Source of the DNA: Phytophthora quininea | Taxonomy: Eukaryota; Oomycota; Peronosporomycetes; Peronosporales; Peronosporaceae | Direction of reading: 5' to 3' | NCBI GenBank assembly: GCA_011947345.1 | Contig: JAAVTG010000685.1 | Location: 1 to 64,000 of the forward strand | Length of the DNA stretch: 64,000 bases | In this document: positions 11,880 through 21,071 of the stretch, piece after piece | Layout of the letters: each line of letters begins with the position of its first letter | How positions within the stretch are numbered: the stretch's first letter is position 1 | Program-made: the position numbers and the translations under genes | Notes under the pieces: model-generated | The model's input: the letters and a program-made list of their open reading frames with translations, nothing else | What the model was told of the DNA's origin: nothing | The model's database searches: none

Positions 11880-12275
11880 TTTTACCGGCTGTATCGAGGA
11901 CCCTCTTGAGAGTTGCGTCCATAGTAATTTTCTTGTCCGGCTTTCCTTTCGAAATGACGTTCTTCCACTCTTGTTGGGCCTTCTTAAACGTATTGCCAAT
12001 GAAAAATCGTTTTGTAGTTGTTCCCTTAGCTTGGCTTCGCTGACGTCTTCTTAGTCCATTCGAGCCACCGCCAAACACACGCCTGATGGACGGGAAATCC
12101 GTTCTCACCGGCAAAGGTATCGGTATCGACTTCTTCGAGGCTACGAAGACGTCTGGCTTCGTTGAGGTCGAGTGTGTCAACCTTACAGTATCTTCATGTC
12201 TGCAGCTGAGGAGAGCGAACTATTGACTATCAACAAGACCGTCGCAAGCGCGAGAAGGAAGCAGGAAACCTGTGC
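11880..12275 (-). pseudogene. RXLR effector B, 5' part
   Basis: The minus strand carries a degraded signal peptide region (LATVLLIVNSSLSSAA), an ARRLRSLEE-like RXLR stretch out of frame, and a body readable as SIRRVFGGGSNGL, then KKITMDATLKRVLDTAGK up to the LINE junction. It is nearly collinear with B' at 43.4-44.0 kb in inverse orientation. The expected ATG (tccATGcag in effector A') is replaced by tctGCAcag here and in B', so the start was lost before the two copies separated. The 3' end continues at 5665 beyond LINE copy 1. Confidence 0.7.
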
Positions 12276-12591
12276 AGAGTAGGCATAATCGACGACGTGC
12301 TTGCTGCCTGGAGAGCGATTTTGGGAATGATAATAACTTCAAGTGCACCGAAGTATGGTGTACAATCAACAGTATTTTGTTTTCTGGTATAAAACGTTTT
12401 AGCTTACGTCTGCCTTTCGTGGCAGTTTCAGCTGTCTTTCGGGCAATCAGTTCTCCTCGACTGAAAAACCCGAAACTTCGAAAACGGGAACACGACGACC
12501 ATCCAAACTGTAGGAGGTCCATGACATGAGAATTTCCACAGTCGAAACACAGGAACCTGAACAAACTCCGACACAATACGCATTTAGCGCA

Positions 12592-13194
12592 TCAGTACGT
12601 CGAGTACCGGCGGTAAAACTCTGCGTACTCTTTGCTATTGGCAATGTTCAGGGTTTTGCGCACGTCGTCCGCGTCCACCTTCGCAGCCTTCAACGCTCCA
12701 AACACCTTGATAAGGTAATCCTCGTTCTCCTTCGTCGCGTCGAGGATCCTTTGAATTTCGCGTCGATGGGGAAGTTCACGTCCGATTTTCCTCTCGAAAT
12801 GTGACTAATCCACGAGCTTTTGGCTTGAATGTCTTGGCGATGAACTTGTCGTTATTCATCATTTCCTGAATTTGGCTTCTGCTTTGGCGTTTTTGATAGC
12901 TGCTCGGGCTTTCTTGGCGGCAGCTAGAGCTTGTATGGCTTCTGCAGTCGACTTTTTCAATCCATTCGCGGCACGGGTAAACACGTTCTTGACAGACGAA
13001 GACGAAGACGAAGTCCTTTCTTCTTGGTTCGTAGCGGAAGTGTCGGTGTCCGTTGCTTCGAGACGACGTAGACGTCGTGCTTGGTTGGATTGCACGTGGT
13101 CAAGCGTAAAAGCTGTCGACCTCAAAGGCGTAGTATCTTGAACCCTTGCGGCCGAGGAGAGCGGACTGCTTGCTGTCAACAAGACCGTCGCAAC
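12592..13194 (-). pseudogene. RXLR effector A, main part
   Basis: From the hAT junction (13194) the minus strand reads VATVLLTASSPLSSAARVQ (end of a signal peptide), then ARRLRRLEATDTDTS with the RXLR core RRLR, NQEER (dEER), SVKNVFTRAANGLKKSTAEA and an Ala/Lys-rich helix. A one-base shift at AEAKFRK leads to the WY-like tail ending YAEFYRRYSTY, stop 12592-12594. The ATG and first residues are missing here; they lie at 18656-18690 on the far side of the hAT insertion. Closely similar to A' (42480-43104). Confidence 0.82.
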
Positions 13195-13203
13195 CAAGCT
13201 TCC

Positions 13204-13351
13204 CACGAAGAACCGTTACACGAGCACATGAAAGGGCAGTGCCTGTGCTCTTGCATAACCCCACGAACTCGGATTTTGAGTTTTTTCTCTTCCCCCACTA
13301 AAGTACGAGAAACACGAAGTTTTGCGCTGTCTCCCAGCGCAAAACTTCGTG
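13204..13351. repeat. Left subterminal CACGAAG motif cluster
   Basis: CACGAAG at 13204-13210 and 13313-13319, and its complement at 13345-13351. The mirror cluster near the right end is at 18512-18518, 18589-18595 and 18640-18646. Clustered subterminal motifs are a known feature of hAT ends; binding is inferred. Confidence 0.55.
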
Positions 13352-13353
13352 TT
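13311..13353. repeat. Perfect 19-bp hairpin near hAT left end
   Basis: Arm 13311-13329 (aacacgaagttttgcgctg) is the exact reverse complement of 13335-13353, with a 5-nt loop (tctcc). Both arms contain the CACGAAG motif. It could be a subterminal transposase site or a foldback remnant. Confidence 0.85.
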
Positions 13354-13560
13354 TGAAGCAGGCGGAAATAAGCGAGTGGAATTTGCTCGTGATACCGCTC
13401 CCTAATTGGCCAGTAATACTTAGTCAGTGCGAAGATTCGCCGAAAATTACGACGATCTTGGGGGCCGCGAGAAGCTCGCAACCCACTCGCCATTCAAGCA
13501 GCCTCCAAGCCCTGAAGGGATCTCAGGCTCCGTTTAGACCACACGAGGACTTCCATCACG

Positions 13561-15871
13561 ATGGTACCAGAGCCTCCCGCGAACGTGAAAGATGCCGTGA
13601 AGAATTGGACGAATAGGGGCGGGTTCGAACGGATACCCCCGGGTGGATAGTACTCGTACATTGACGACTGGGGCGTTCGAGTCACGTACACGGATGACCA
13701 ACAAACCAAGAAAGCGTTCATATGCATGGCGGACTCGTGCCGAGAAGCAACAGATGGGAGAAATCTCATTTTGTTGTCTGGCGGAAAAACATCGTCCGCT
13801 GTGAAGCATCTCACAACTCGGCACCACCTTGAGTCACCGAAGACAGTGAGGGAGGTGGCGACCAAGCGCAAACGCAATGCAGACATCGAGCGTTTGCGTA
13901 CGTCAATCTCTACACGCGCAATCCAGTCCGTCTCAATCTACTGCTTGAGATTTTGCGCATTATCAACAACAATCTACCACTGGAGATGGTCGAGTATGAA
14001 GAGTCAAGATTGAAAGAGGCACTCGTGTTGAGGCAAGAGGTGCAGAGCACGCTGACGACAGAACGAGTCAACGAATGTATCATTGAGACATATTCGTCGA
14101 CTAGAAAAGAGATCGTTGGATTTCTCAAGTCCAATCTTCAGCAGTATCCGAACCTAACTATGGTAGCTGACATGTGGACTTGTAAAACGACGTCGGACAA
14201 ATTTCTGGGACTACGGGTTTATCTAATTGACAATGACTGGAATTTTAGATCTGTTCTTCTCGGGACGCGTAAATTCACGCCTGCTTATGGGGATCGAGAT
14301 GGTGGTATTCAAGCTCCATTTTTGTGTTGGATTAAGCGTACTTTGAGGACTTTGAATTGACGGTGGATAATTTTTACGGTGCTACAAGTGACAAAGGCGC
14401 CGACGTGCAAAATTTGATGAGGAAGCGACTGCATTACCAGTGGGAGTGGTGTTTGGCACATATGTCGCATGCAGCTACACGCGCGTCGTGTGGCATGAAG
14501 GCTGCTAACAGCAAGAACCCTGGTATGACTCTCTAATAAATAAATGAATAAGGTCATTTACGAATTGAAGCTCGTGGAGGTTACCGGTGATCTGCTTAAG
14601 GAACTTTGTGAGAGTATGGCGACTGGAAAATCTACTACGCTACTTAACTATTCCGACGCGCGCTTCCTTAGCGTGACCAAGACAATGCGACGTGTTTTAG
14701 ACAAATAGCAAGCCATCCAAGCTTGGAACGATGAAAGAGCACGCAAAGCAATCCGAGAAAATAGCACACCACCCGTATTTCCTCTTGCTGGCGAATTTAC
14801 GACTTTAACTCAAGTGCTGTCCATACTGCAGTCTCTAGCTGATCTCAAGCGTTCCTGCCAAGCGAAGTTGCCAACTCAGGTCGACAATCTGATGATGTTG
14901 TACCGCATTCGTCTAAACGATCTCGATATTAAAAACCAATTCGCCACTACCTTTCAACACCGAAGAAACCTATCTGGATCCAACCAAGCGATCTAACACC
15001 GTTAGCAGCAACAACGCGTCGTCTACTTCAAGAAGCTCTCGACAAGCGCTTTTTTATTCGATATCACGATGAAACCAAGATGGCAAAAACATCTTTTGTG
15101 TTTGAAATGCAGCAAAAACTGCATCCAGTGTTCAAAAGTCCAAGACATAACCTTAATGCTGTCATACTGAAAGTTTGCCAGAATAACGGAGATAATGGAC
15201 GGGAAGCTTGTGAGAAACGTGACAAGGTTCACCAACGCATTCGTGACCAGCTGCGAAATTTGATCGAGCGAATAGCAGAGCCGAAAATGCGTGATCCAAC
15301 GCCTAGTTCCGCTCCAGTATATTTCAACGAGTTAGAGGAGATGTTCGCACCACGGAGCAGTAGGCCACAGCCACACCCCTCTAATCATTCACAGCGATAT
15401 CTCGATGAAGAAATTGACAGGTGGATGAACGACCCAATTGAGCCTCTACGTGCTTTGAATAACAACAAACCGGAATCAGTGCTTTCGTTTTGGGAGAGAA
15501 TGGAACATGCAGGTAACTACCGATTGCTGCCCAAAGTGGTAAAGGTGCTTTTTGCCATTCCGATGTCATCTTGTCAGATTGAGCGAGATTTCAGTGTAAG
15601 TGGAAACATGGTAACCACTCAACGCACAAGCTTATCCCAGCGAAATATTGATATGTGCTCGTTCTTAAATCGCAACCGCGATTTTATCGACCTATTGCAG
15701 TTTGAAGCAATCCCTCGCGGACAACACAGGCATCACGCGCCATCGTGTTTCACCTTCCCGCTCGATGCAGACCCCGATATTTACATGGATATGGATAGTA
15801 TCATGGATGACATGATGGCAAACTTTGTCTCGAATGCCACGCTGTATGAAGAGCATAAGGAACGGGCGTAA
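13561..15871 (+). pseudogene. hAT transposase
   Basis: Starts at ATG 13561 (MVPEPPANVKDAVKNWTN). A BED-like zinc-binding region follows (FICMADSCREATDG ... AVKHLTTRHHLES). The RNase-H-like core is seen as PNLTMVADMWTCKTTSDKFL and, after a frameshift, VDNFYGATSDKGADV and WEWCLAHMSHAA. The C-terminal hAT dimerisation domain is well preserved in the ORF 15080-15871: VKVLFAIPMSSCQIERDFSV and NIDMCSFLNRNRDF. Several frameshifts and in-frame stops (for example near 14534) make it inactive as read. It should cut and rejoin the element ends at 13195 and 18655. Confidence 0.85.
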
Positions 15872-16111
15872 GAGCATTCTAAAATGGTTGGCGCCGCAGT
15901 AAGCTCATACATGTCAATGGGGTGGCGATGATGGGTCGATTACGCTCTCGGTTGGACGAGAAACCATCGGAAATGGTAGTGGTATTTCTTTGCTTGTCGG
16001 GATAGCTACTGATGCAACCTCCGGTTCCGGTATCAGCGGAGGTATCACAATATCTGCTGGTGATTCAGCATCCTCGACTGGTGACCTCTCTCATTTTTAA
16101 GCGAAACTGGA

Positions 16112-16470
16112 AGTGCAAAAGCTCCGGGAACGCTGCCACTCGAAGTGCCGACGGAGGTACAACTGGACACAACGGCGCCGGCAAGACGATTCTCATCTCC
16201 ATGCCCACGGGTATGATAGCACCTTCAAGCGGAAACGCCACTTTCCGCGGCGTGTCAATCAACGAAGACATGGACGAACTACGCCAGTCGCTCGGGATCT
16301 GTTTCCAGCACCATGTCCTGCTCCCGGATCTGTCGGTGGAGGAGCATTTGCTGTTTTCGGGTCAGATCAAAGGATACGCGAATGAGGAGCTGAAATCAGT
16401 CACTCGCTGAGAAGCAGATCCGACAGGTTGGTCTGACGGAGAAGCACCACTCATGTGGAATTACCTATCC
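16112..16470 (+). pseudogene. ABCA-type ABC transporter fragment
   Basis: A piece of one nucleotide-binding domain. Walker A is GHNGAGKT, followed by LISMPTGMIAPSSGNATFRG, the Q-loop region SLGICFQHHVLLPDLSVEEH and LLFSGQIKGYANEEL; these are characteristic of subfamily A (ABCA1-like). The frame stops at 16408-16410. A following segment (EKQIRQVGLTEKHH) leads to an out-of-frame LSGG signature remnant. No membrane domain, Walker B or second half is present. It lies inside the hAT-like element between transposase and coiled-coil ORF, so capture of host sequence is likely. Confidence 0.75.
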
Positions 16471-16725
16471 GGCGGTATTTGTATAGCTGGGGTTTGCCCG
16501 AAGCATTAGTGTCTTACGTTCATTTCTTGTGCATAATATTCATCACATTACGAGCTACAAATTTCGTCCTTCCTTCTTCTGCGTACTACATGAACGTCAG
16601 CAGCACCAGACAATGAGTTTTAGGATCGAGAAGCGTATCGCTGTGCTGAGGCTTCAGCTCTTTTCGCGACCTGATTTTGAATACGGCTGACGTTGCACGC
16701 AGACCAAGCCTATGGCTACTGTGGC

Positions 16726-18411
16726 CTAGCATACCACGCTGTCCTCTTGATCCAATGCTGGTTTTTGTCGTGGACTCGGCCTATTTTCTCTTGGAACGCT
16801 GCTTGTTCTGCGTATATCATCTGTTGTAGCGTCAGCCGATTCACTGGTTTGCTCTCCTTTAATGTGCTTCTTGCACTCAACTTCTTGAGCCTGGGCCAAT
16901 GCTTCCCTCATTCTTCGTTGTATTTGTCGATCTTCTTCTGACAGACCATAGTTGTCGTCACCATCTGTATCCTCTTCTTAAATCGCATCGCTGGCTCTGC
17001 TTCCGTCAGTTGCAGGCACCTCATGCAGCATTGTTTGGTTAACAGCGTCACGGACAGTTGAAATGATAGACTGGATACTGCTCTCAACAGACCGTTTAAT
17101 TTCAGCTGAACCTGATGCATTTCCGACGGATGGTCGGGTTTGTCGTTCGTCAAGAACTCTTGTTAGTTCAAACCCCACTAAATTAGCAAAGTGTTGACAC
17201 ATCTCCTTGTCTGTTGGGGGTTGCTGAATGAGATCCAGTTGCCTGGCAACTTCATCCACCACAAATGCCTTCAGTTTTCTTTCAACAGCATCCATATTCA
17301 AGTAATTCCCTGCCAAGTGTGGTTGGTGTTGATGAAGTTGTTCGCGCAAGATAGATGTAGCATCAGCTTGACGTTGAACTTGCAGGTTCATTTCTGCCCG
17401 AGCAGCGGTGACCACTTTCTGCATCCGCGACTCGGCTTGGCGTACAAGTCGAGTGGTCTCTTGCGTAACAAGTTGTTGGATATCTTCGGCAATTGTTTCG
17501 TCTGAAGAACGATTCGAATCGAGCCGACGCTGCGTTTCCTGCCGAAGATGGTCAAGCCGAAGATCAATTGACTGCTCCAGGCGATGCGCCATATTCGATA
17601 CAGACGTCTCTATGAGTTTGTGCACAAGCTCATCAACGTTCTCGTTGGTGTGTCCTTCGTTGCGTGAACCCAATTTGCTGGTAAGTAATTCATCAAAGCT
17701 ACGTTCTAAGGAGGCCTTAATGCGAGATTCCATAGCTGAGGTGGACTTTAGTACGAGCTGCTCCACATCCTTGGCAGGGTTGGAACCTAGGCGAGACGTT
17801 AGATGCTCCACAATTTGCTGTTGCACACGGTCATTCACCTCCTTAAAACCGGCTTCAATCTTGGAGTTGACAGTATATTCAATCTGGTTGGCTCCGTCAG
17901 TATGAGCCTGAAGAGCGGGCTGCGAATCGCGCTGAAGATCTTGAATTGCCTGGGCAAGACTCTCGTTCACTTTTTCCTCCAGTTGTGCTCCCAAATCTCC
18001 ATGTAAGTTTTGTAGACGACTTATCTGCTCTTGAAACACTGATCGAGTCGAAGCCAATTCATCTTGAAATTCTTGAACCATGATCAACTGCCGGTTGGCC
18101 AGCTCATTCAACCCTGACTCCGCATAATCTTGAACAGCAACCAGCGCTGTTTGCTGCGCTTGATTGAGGCCTTCCTGCTGGAGCTTTAGCATAACGTGCT
18201 CACCGGCCAGGGCTTGCGTCTGAGCCAAAAAGCGCTCGGCAAGGTTCGCTAGCTGGTCTTCTGCGTCTGGGACAAGCTGGATCGAAGTTGGAGAGCTGGC
18301 CACGCTCGGAACCTCAACGATTGCAGTCATTTTGTCATGTAGCTCGGGGTCTTGCGTCGTGGCTTGTGCAGCGGCCTGCGCAGCAGCCGCCTGCGACCGG
18401 GTCACCACCAT
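16726..18411 (-). pseudogene. Long coiled-coil ORF, possibly gag-like
   Basis: ATG 18411 opens MVVTRSQAAAAQAAAQATTQ; 477 codons run to a TAA at 16978-16980. The same frame then continues without interruption to 16726 (EEDRQIQRRMREALAQAQEV ... SVPRENRPSPRQKPALDQ). The body is almost entirely heptad-like, rich in Gln, Glu, Leu and Ala (NLAERFLAQTQALAGEHVML; HRLEQSIDLRLDHLRQETQ), with no zinc knuckle. Length and composition recall gag proteins of oomycete LTR elements, but no pol lies nearby. It sits inside the hAT-like element, convergent to its transposase, so it may be a second element gene or cargo. Confidence 0.55.
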
Positions 18412-18511
18412 CTTGGTCTTGCTGGACGGCGGCTATTTGTTCTTTGGCCCCTCAAGATCGTAATTTATCGTGATATATTTCACGACAAATTAGCCAATGA
18501 CCGCGCCCAAG

Positions 18512-18646
18512 CACGAAGAACTTCGTCTTCGTCATCCGTCCCCCCTAAAGCGATCGGTGAGGTTGAAGCGAAAAACCCCACGAGCACTCTTCGTGGGTTT
18601 TAAGTTCCCGAGGTTTTGAATGAGACTGTCTCCTCGCCTCTTCGTG
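18512..18646. repeat. Right subterminal CACGAAG motif cluster
   Basis: CACGAAG at 18512-18518 and its complement at 18589-18595 and 18640-18646. An imperfect hairpin (aaaaccccacgag / cttcgtgggtttt) covers 18571-18601. Mirrors the cluster at the left end of the same element. Confidence 0.5.
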
Positions 18647-18655
18647 GGAGGCTTG

Positions 18656-18690
18656 GTCGCACCCGCAAGAAGGAATCAGGATAACTGCAT
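18656..18690 (-). pseudogene. RXLR effector A, detached 5' end
   Basis: The minus strand from ATG 18690 reads MQLS, TGA, FLLAGAT, then joins the hAT end. In A' the same position reads MQLSCFLLAVAT. Codon 5 is therefore a TGC-to-TGA nonsense change. The promoter-side sequence (up to about 18760) also matches A' upstream DNA (about 42430-42479). This is the missing start of effector A, separated from its body (12592-13194) by 5.46 kb. Confidence 0.8.
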
Positions 18691-18760
18691 GGAGTAGGCG
18701 AAATGGAGAATGTGCTTACTGCCTGGAGAGTGAGTTTGAGAGTGATTACGTTGGGGGGTG

Positions 18761-20098
18761 ATTATGCAGTGCCTTCCTCCTGCTCCCGGTGTTTGATTGT
18801 AAGCCATGTGTTGGTGTATAGATGCCTTCGTGACTATTATGGCAGTAGTACTGTATACATTATGCCGATCTCAAGCTGACTCCAGAAAAACCCGGCTGTA
18901 TTTGGCATGTCTGGTCTTACCGTAATTTTTTTGTGCAGTACATCCTGTGTCTTCACTGACTTCCTCTGTGGAAATGATTACGTATCCCACAAAACGAATA
19001 TTGTTACACATATTGAACTGGCCATAAAAGTTGGTACCGCAGAGTGATGTTGCCCCACGCCGGCGTCCGTTACTCGGCTAGTATTTGCCGTTTGAGGCTG
19101 TTTAGCCCCGCAAAATGATCCTGAAACACACCTCTATCTACTCCACCAGGCCTCTTCGTGCCGTTCTGAGAACCAACATGGCGAGGGGAAAGAATACCAG
19201 TGAAGCCGAGGATGCGATGATTGTGAATTGTGAGTGCCTACAAGTTTCCCCCTAAACTCGAGAAGGAGAGCCTCGAGGAACGGGGCGGACACGGGAACTT
19301 GTCCGCGAATGCATTGGGACTCCAACAACCACCATTTTGCGCGTGTGGGGAGCCTGCGAGGCGAGTGAGAAGGCCGAAAGTGTCAAGGTTGGTGCTCTGC
19401 GACTTGCCAATCCTAACTATTAGCTACCTCCCGTACTTTATAAGGTCTATTTTGCAGGTCCAGGGTGAAGAGGGCAAAAGTAGAATTGAACCGAAGCAGT
19501 GGAAATGTGCATACAGGGAAGTGCAAAGGGAAGAGGGCAAGTACCTCCGCGCGCTAGAGGATGAAGCCATCGAGTGTGCGGATGCTGGAGAAGAGGAGAT
19601 CGCTAGCGACAGTCAAGCTGAGGACCTATAAGATTTAATACAAGAGCAGGTCCTCAGATTTGGCGTGACGCAATCATCGTTTTGCTGTTTGGTCGAGTTG
19701 ACGCCTCAAAACCCTATATTTACCCTAAAGACCAGATGATTTGGCATCTGTTCTCCTTCTGGGCCAATGAAAACCTTAAGTTTTTGACTGGTGATCGGTT
19801 AGCCCTAATGGAGCCCTTTCCCCAAACTTTTGGCTGGCTGAGATAGTTTTTTGGAGCGGCTATAGCTCATAAACGACGCAGAGTTGGCCACATCTGACTT
19901 CAAAATCGGAATCTACGCACGCGAAATACCCTTATATCTAACTATCGTATCTGGAAAGTCACCAACTTCTTGGCGAAATCGCCCTAGAGTTACTGTAGAA
20001 CATTTGTGCGTGCGGACACAGCAGAATTGCATACAAGCGAGTAAAACCTTAAGCCATTTTTTGTCCTATACACACATGCAAATCTGTACTAAAGTGCA
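18761..20098. other. Intergenic, no gene supported
   Basis: Holds one open frame, 19230-19631 (plus, 133 codons), Glu-rich at its end, with no recognisable family. A short MARGKNTSEAEDAMIVN start at 19177 resembles transposase N-termini but stops quickly. The last few hundred bases should be 3' flank of the pogo-like gene whose stop codon is at 20099-20101. Confidence 0.4.
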
Positions 20099-20117
20099 TT
20101 ACTGCTCATCTGACGTC

Positions 20118-20160
20118 GAGGAATTAAGTTAACCCAGTGAATATTCACTGGTTTCAACTT
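20118..20160 (+). repeat. MULE-2 left TIR
   Basis: Begins gaggaattaagttaaccc and contains the 18-bp palindrome at 20134-20151. Pairs with 23232-23274. Confidence 0.9.
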
Positions 20161-20220
20161 TATTATTTCTACTGGATTGCCTTGCCTGCCATCGGGCTAA
20201 GTTTGTATGGGAGGTACCCG

Positions 20221-20709
20221 TTAAGTTCTACCTTGAAGTCGCTGACTACGTCTGGAGGGGGTGCTCGCTACGTCGGTGTGAGCGTCTCCCTCGCGTCGAT
20301 TGATACACCCACACGAAGTTGACCGACTCTCGCTCGAACGGAAGGCGTTGCGCCAGGGGATGTTTCTCGATGGCTCCCAAGTGAGCTCTCTGTAACCAAC
20401 CCACTGCACCAAGTAGTACGTCCTCATATTCACCCACTGCTTAGCATAAAGGCGTTCAACCTCGTACAGTTCTTCGCCTCGCCCTCTGCGAGCTTGGTTT
20501 GTAGCGAACAATCCTCCGTGTGCTCGTTCTTCAAGCAGACCCCCACCAATAACTCTTATTTCGTTCTCATTAGTTCTCACTGATAACTCCCGGTTTAGGC
20601 GAAGCTGCCAGAAAGAACCGTCCAGCCGGCGATTGAAGTTTCTTGCGTGGCGTTGGCGGGGATTCAGCGGAGACATCTCGGCAATTGTACAATGCCATTG
20701 ATCGTACAA
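20221..20709 (-). pseudogene. Chromodomain fragment of a Ty3/gypsy integrase, inside MULE-2
   Basis: The minus-strand ORF contains a chromodomain: ELYEVERLYAKQWVNMRTYY followed by LVQWVGYRELTWEPSRNIP, with the aromatic and acidic positions of the methyl-lysine reader fold. The N-terminal part (RRLDGSFWQLRLNRELSV) fits the C-terminal tail of a chromovirus integrase. No RT, RNase H or LTR is adjacent. It lies 61 bp inside the MULE-2 left TIR and on the same strand as the transposase, so it may be captured sequence or an element gene for targeting. The first ATG (20676) lies in a perfect hairpin arm. Confidence 0.65.
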
Positions 20710-20720
20710 TTGCCGAGATG
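20674..20720. repeat. Perfect 17-bp hairpin
   Basis: catctcggcaattgtac (20674-20690) is the exact reverse complement of 20704-20720, with a 13-nt loop. It sits at the 5' end of the chromodomain ORF, and could mark the edge of a captured segment or a foldback. Confidence 0.85.
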
Positions 20721-21071
20721 CTCACATGGAACACAAGCTGTTCCCATAATGGCTAATAAGACGCTGACGACGTAGTGCAATTATTAATAAGTCTCTTGAA
20801 TTTTTATTATAAATTTCTCGGCTGGGGCGTGTACCACACACTGGAACAATTGCTGAAGTCTATCCTCGCCAGGAATTTTGCTCGGGCGGGCAAGTTGAGC
20901 TACTAAAACGTTAATTCATATTGGAATATCCACTTATATCGGATTGGAATTTGCATTTTGATGCATCAATAGGAATTTGGTAAGCAGTCTTTATCTATTG
21001 ATTAGAGCAATATTCAGCTTAAAATTGAAGAAAACTATGCGAATTTCTCACTCAAGCTGTGAATTTTATGA

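Larger units (their letters stand above)
13195..18655 (+). mobile_element. hAT-like transposon carrying extra genes
   Basis: 5,461 bp. Ends are inverted repeats: caagcttcccacgaaga at the left and, read inward from the right, caagcctcccacgaaga (16/17). Flanking 8-bp repeats are gtcgcaac (13187-13194) and gtcgcacc (18656-18663), 7/8 identical; 8 bp is the hAT duplication length. Outside them the two halves of effector A join exactly as in uninterrupted A'. Inside are a hAT transposase (plus), an ABCA transporter fragment (plus) and a coiled-coil ORF (minus). CACGAAG occurs three times within 160 bp of each end, consistent with subterminal transposase sites. Confidence 0.78.

Noticed and set aside
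13610..13650. tRNA-like gggttcgaac motif
   Set aside because: No cloverleaf can be formed and the sequence is part of the hAT transposase frame.
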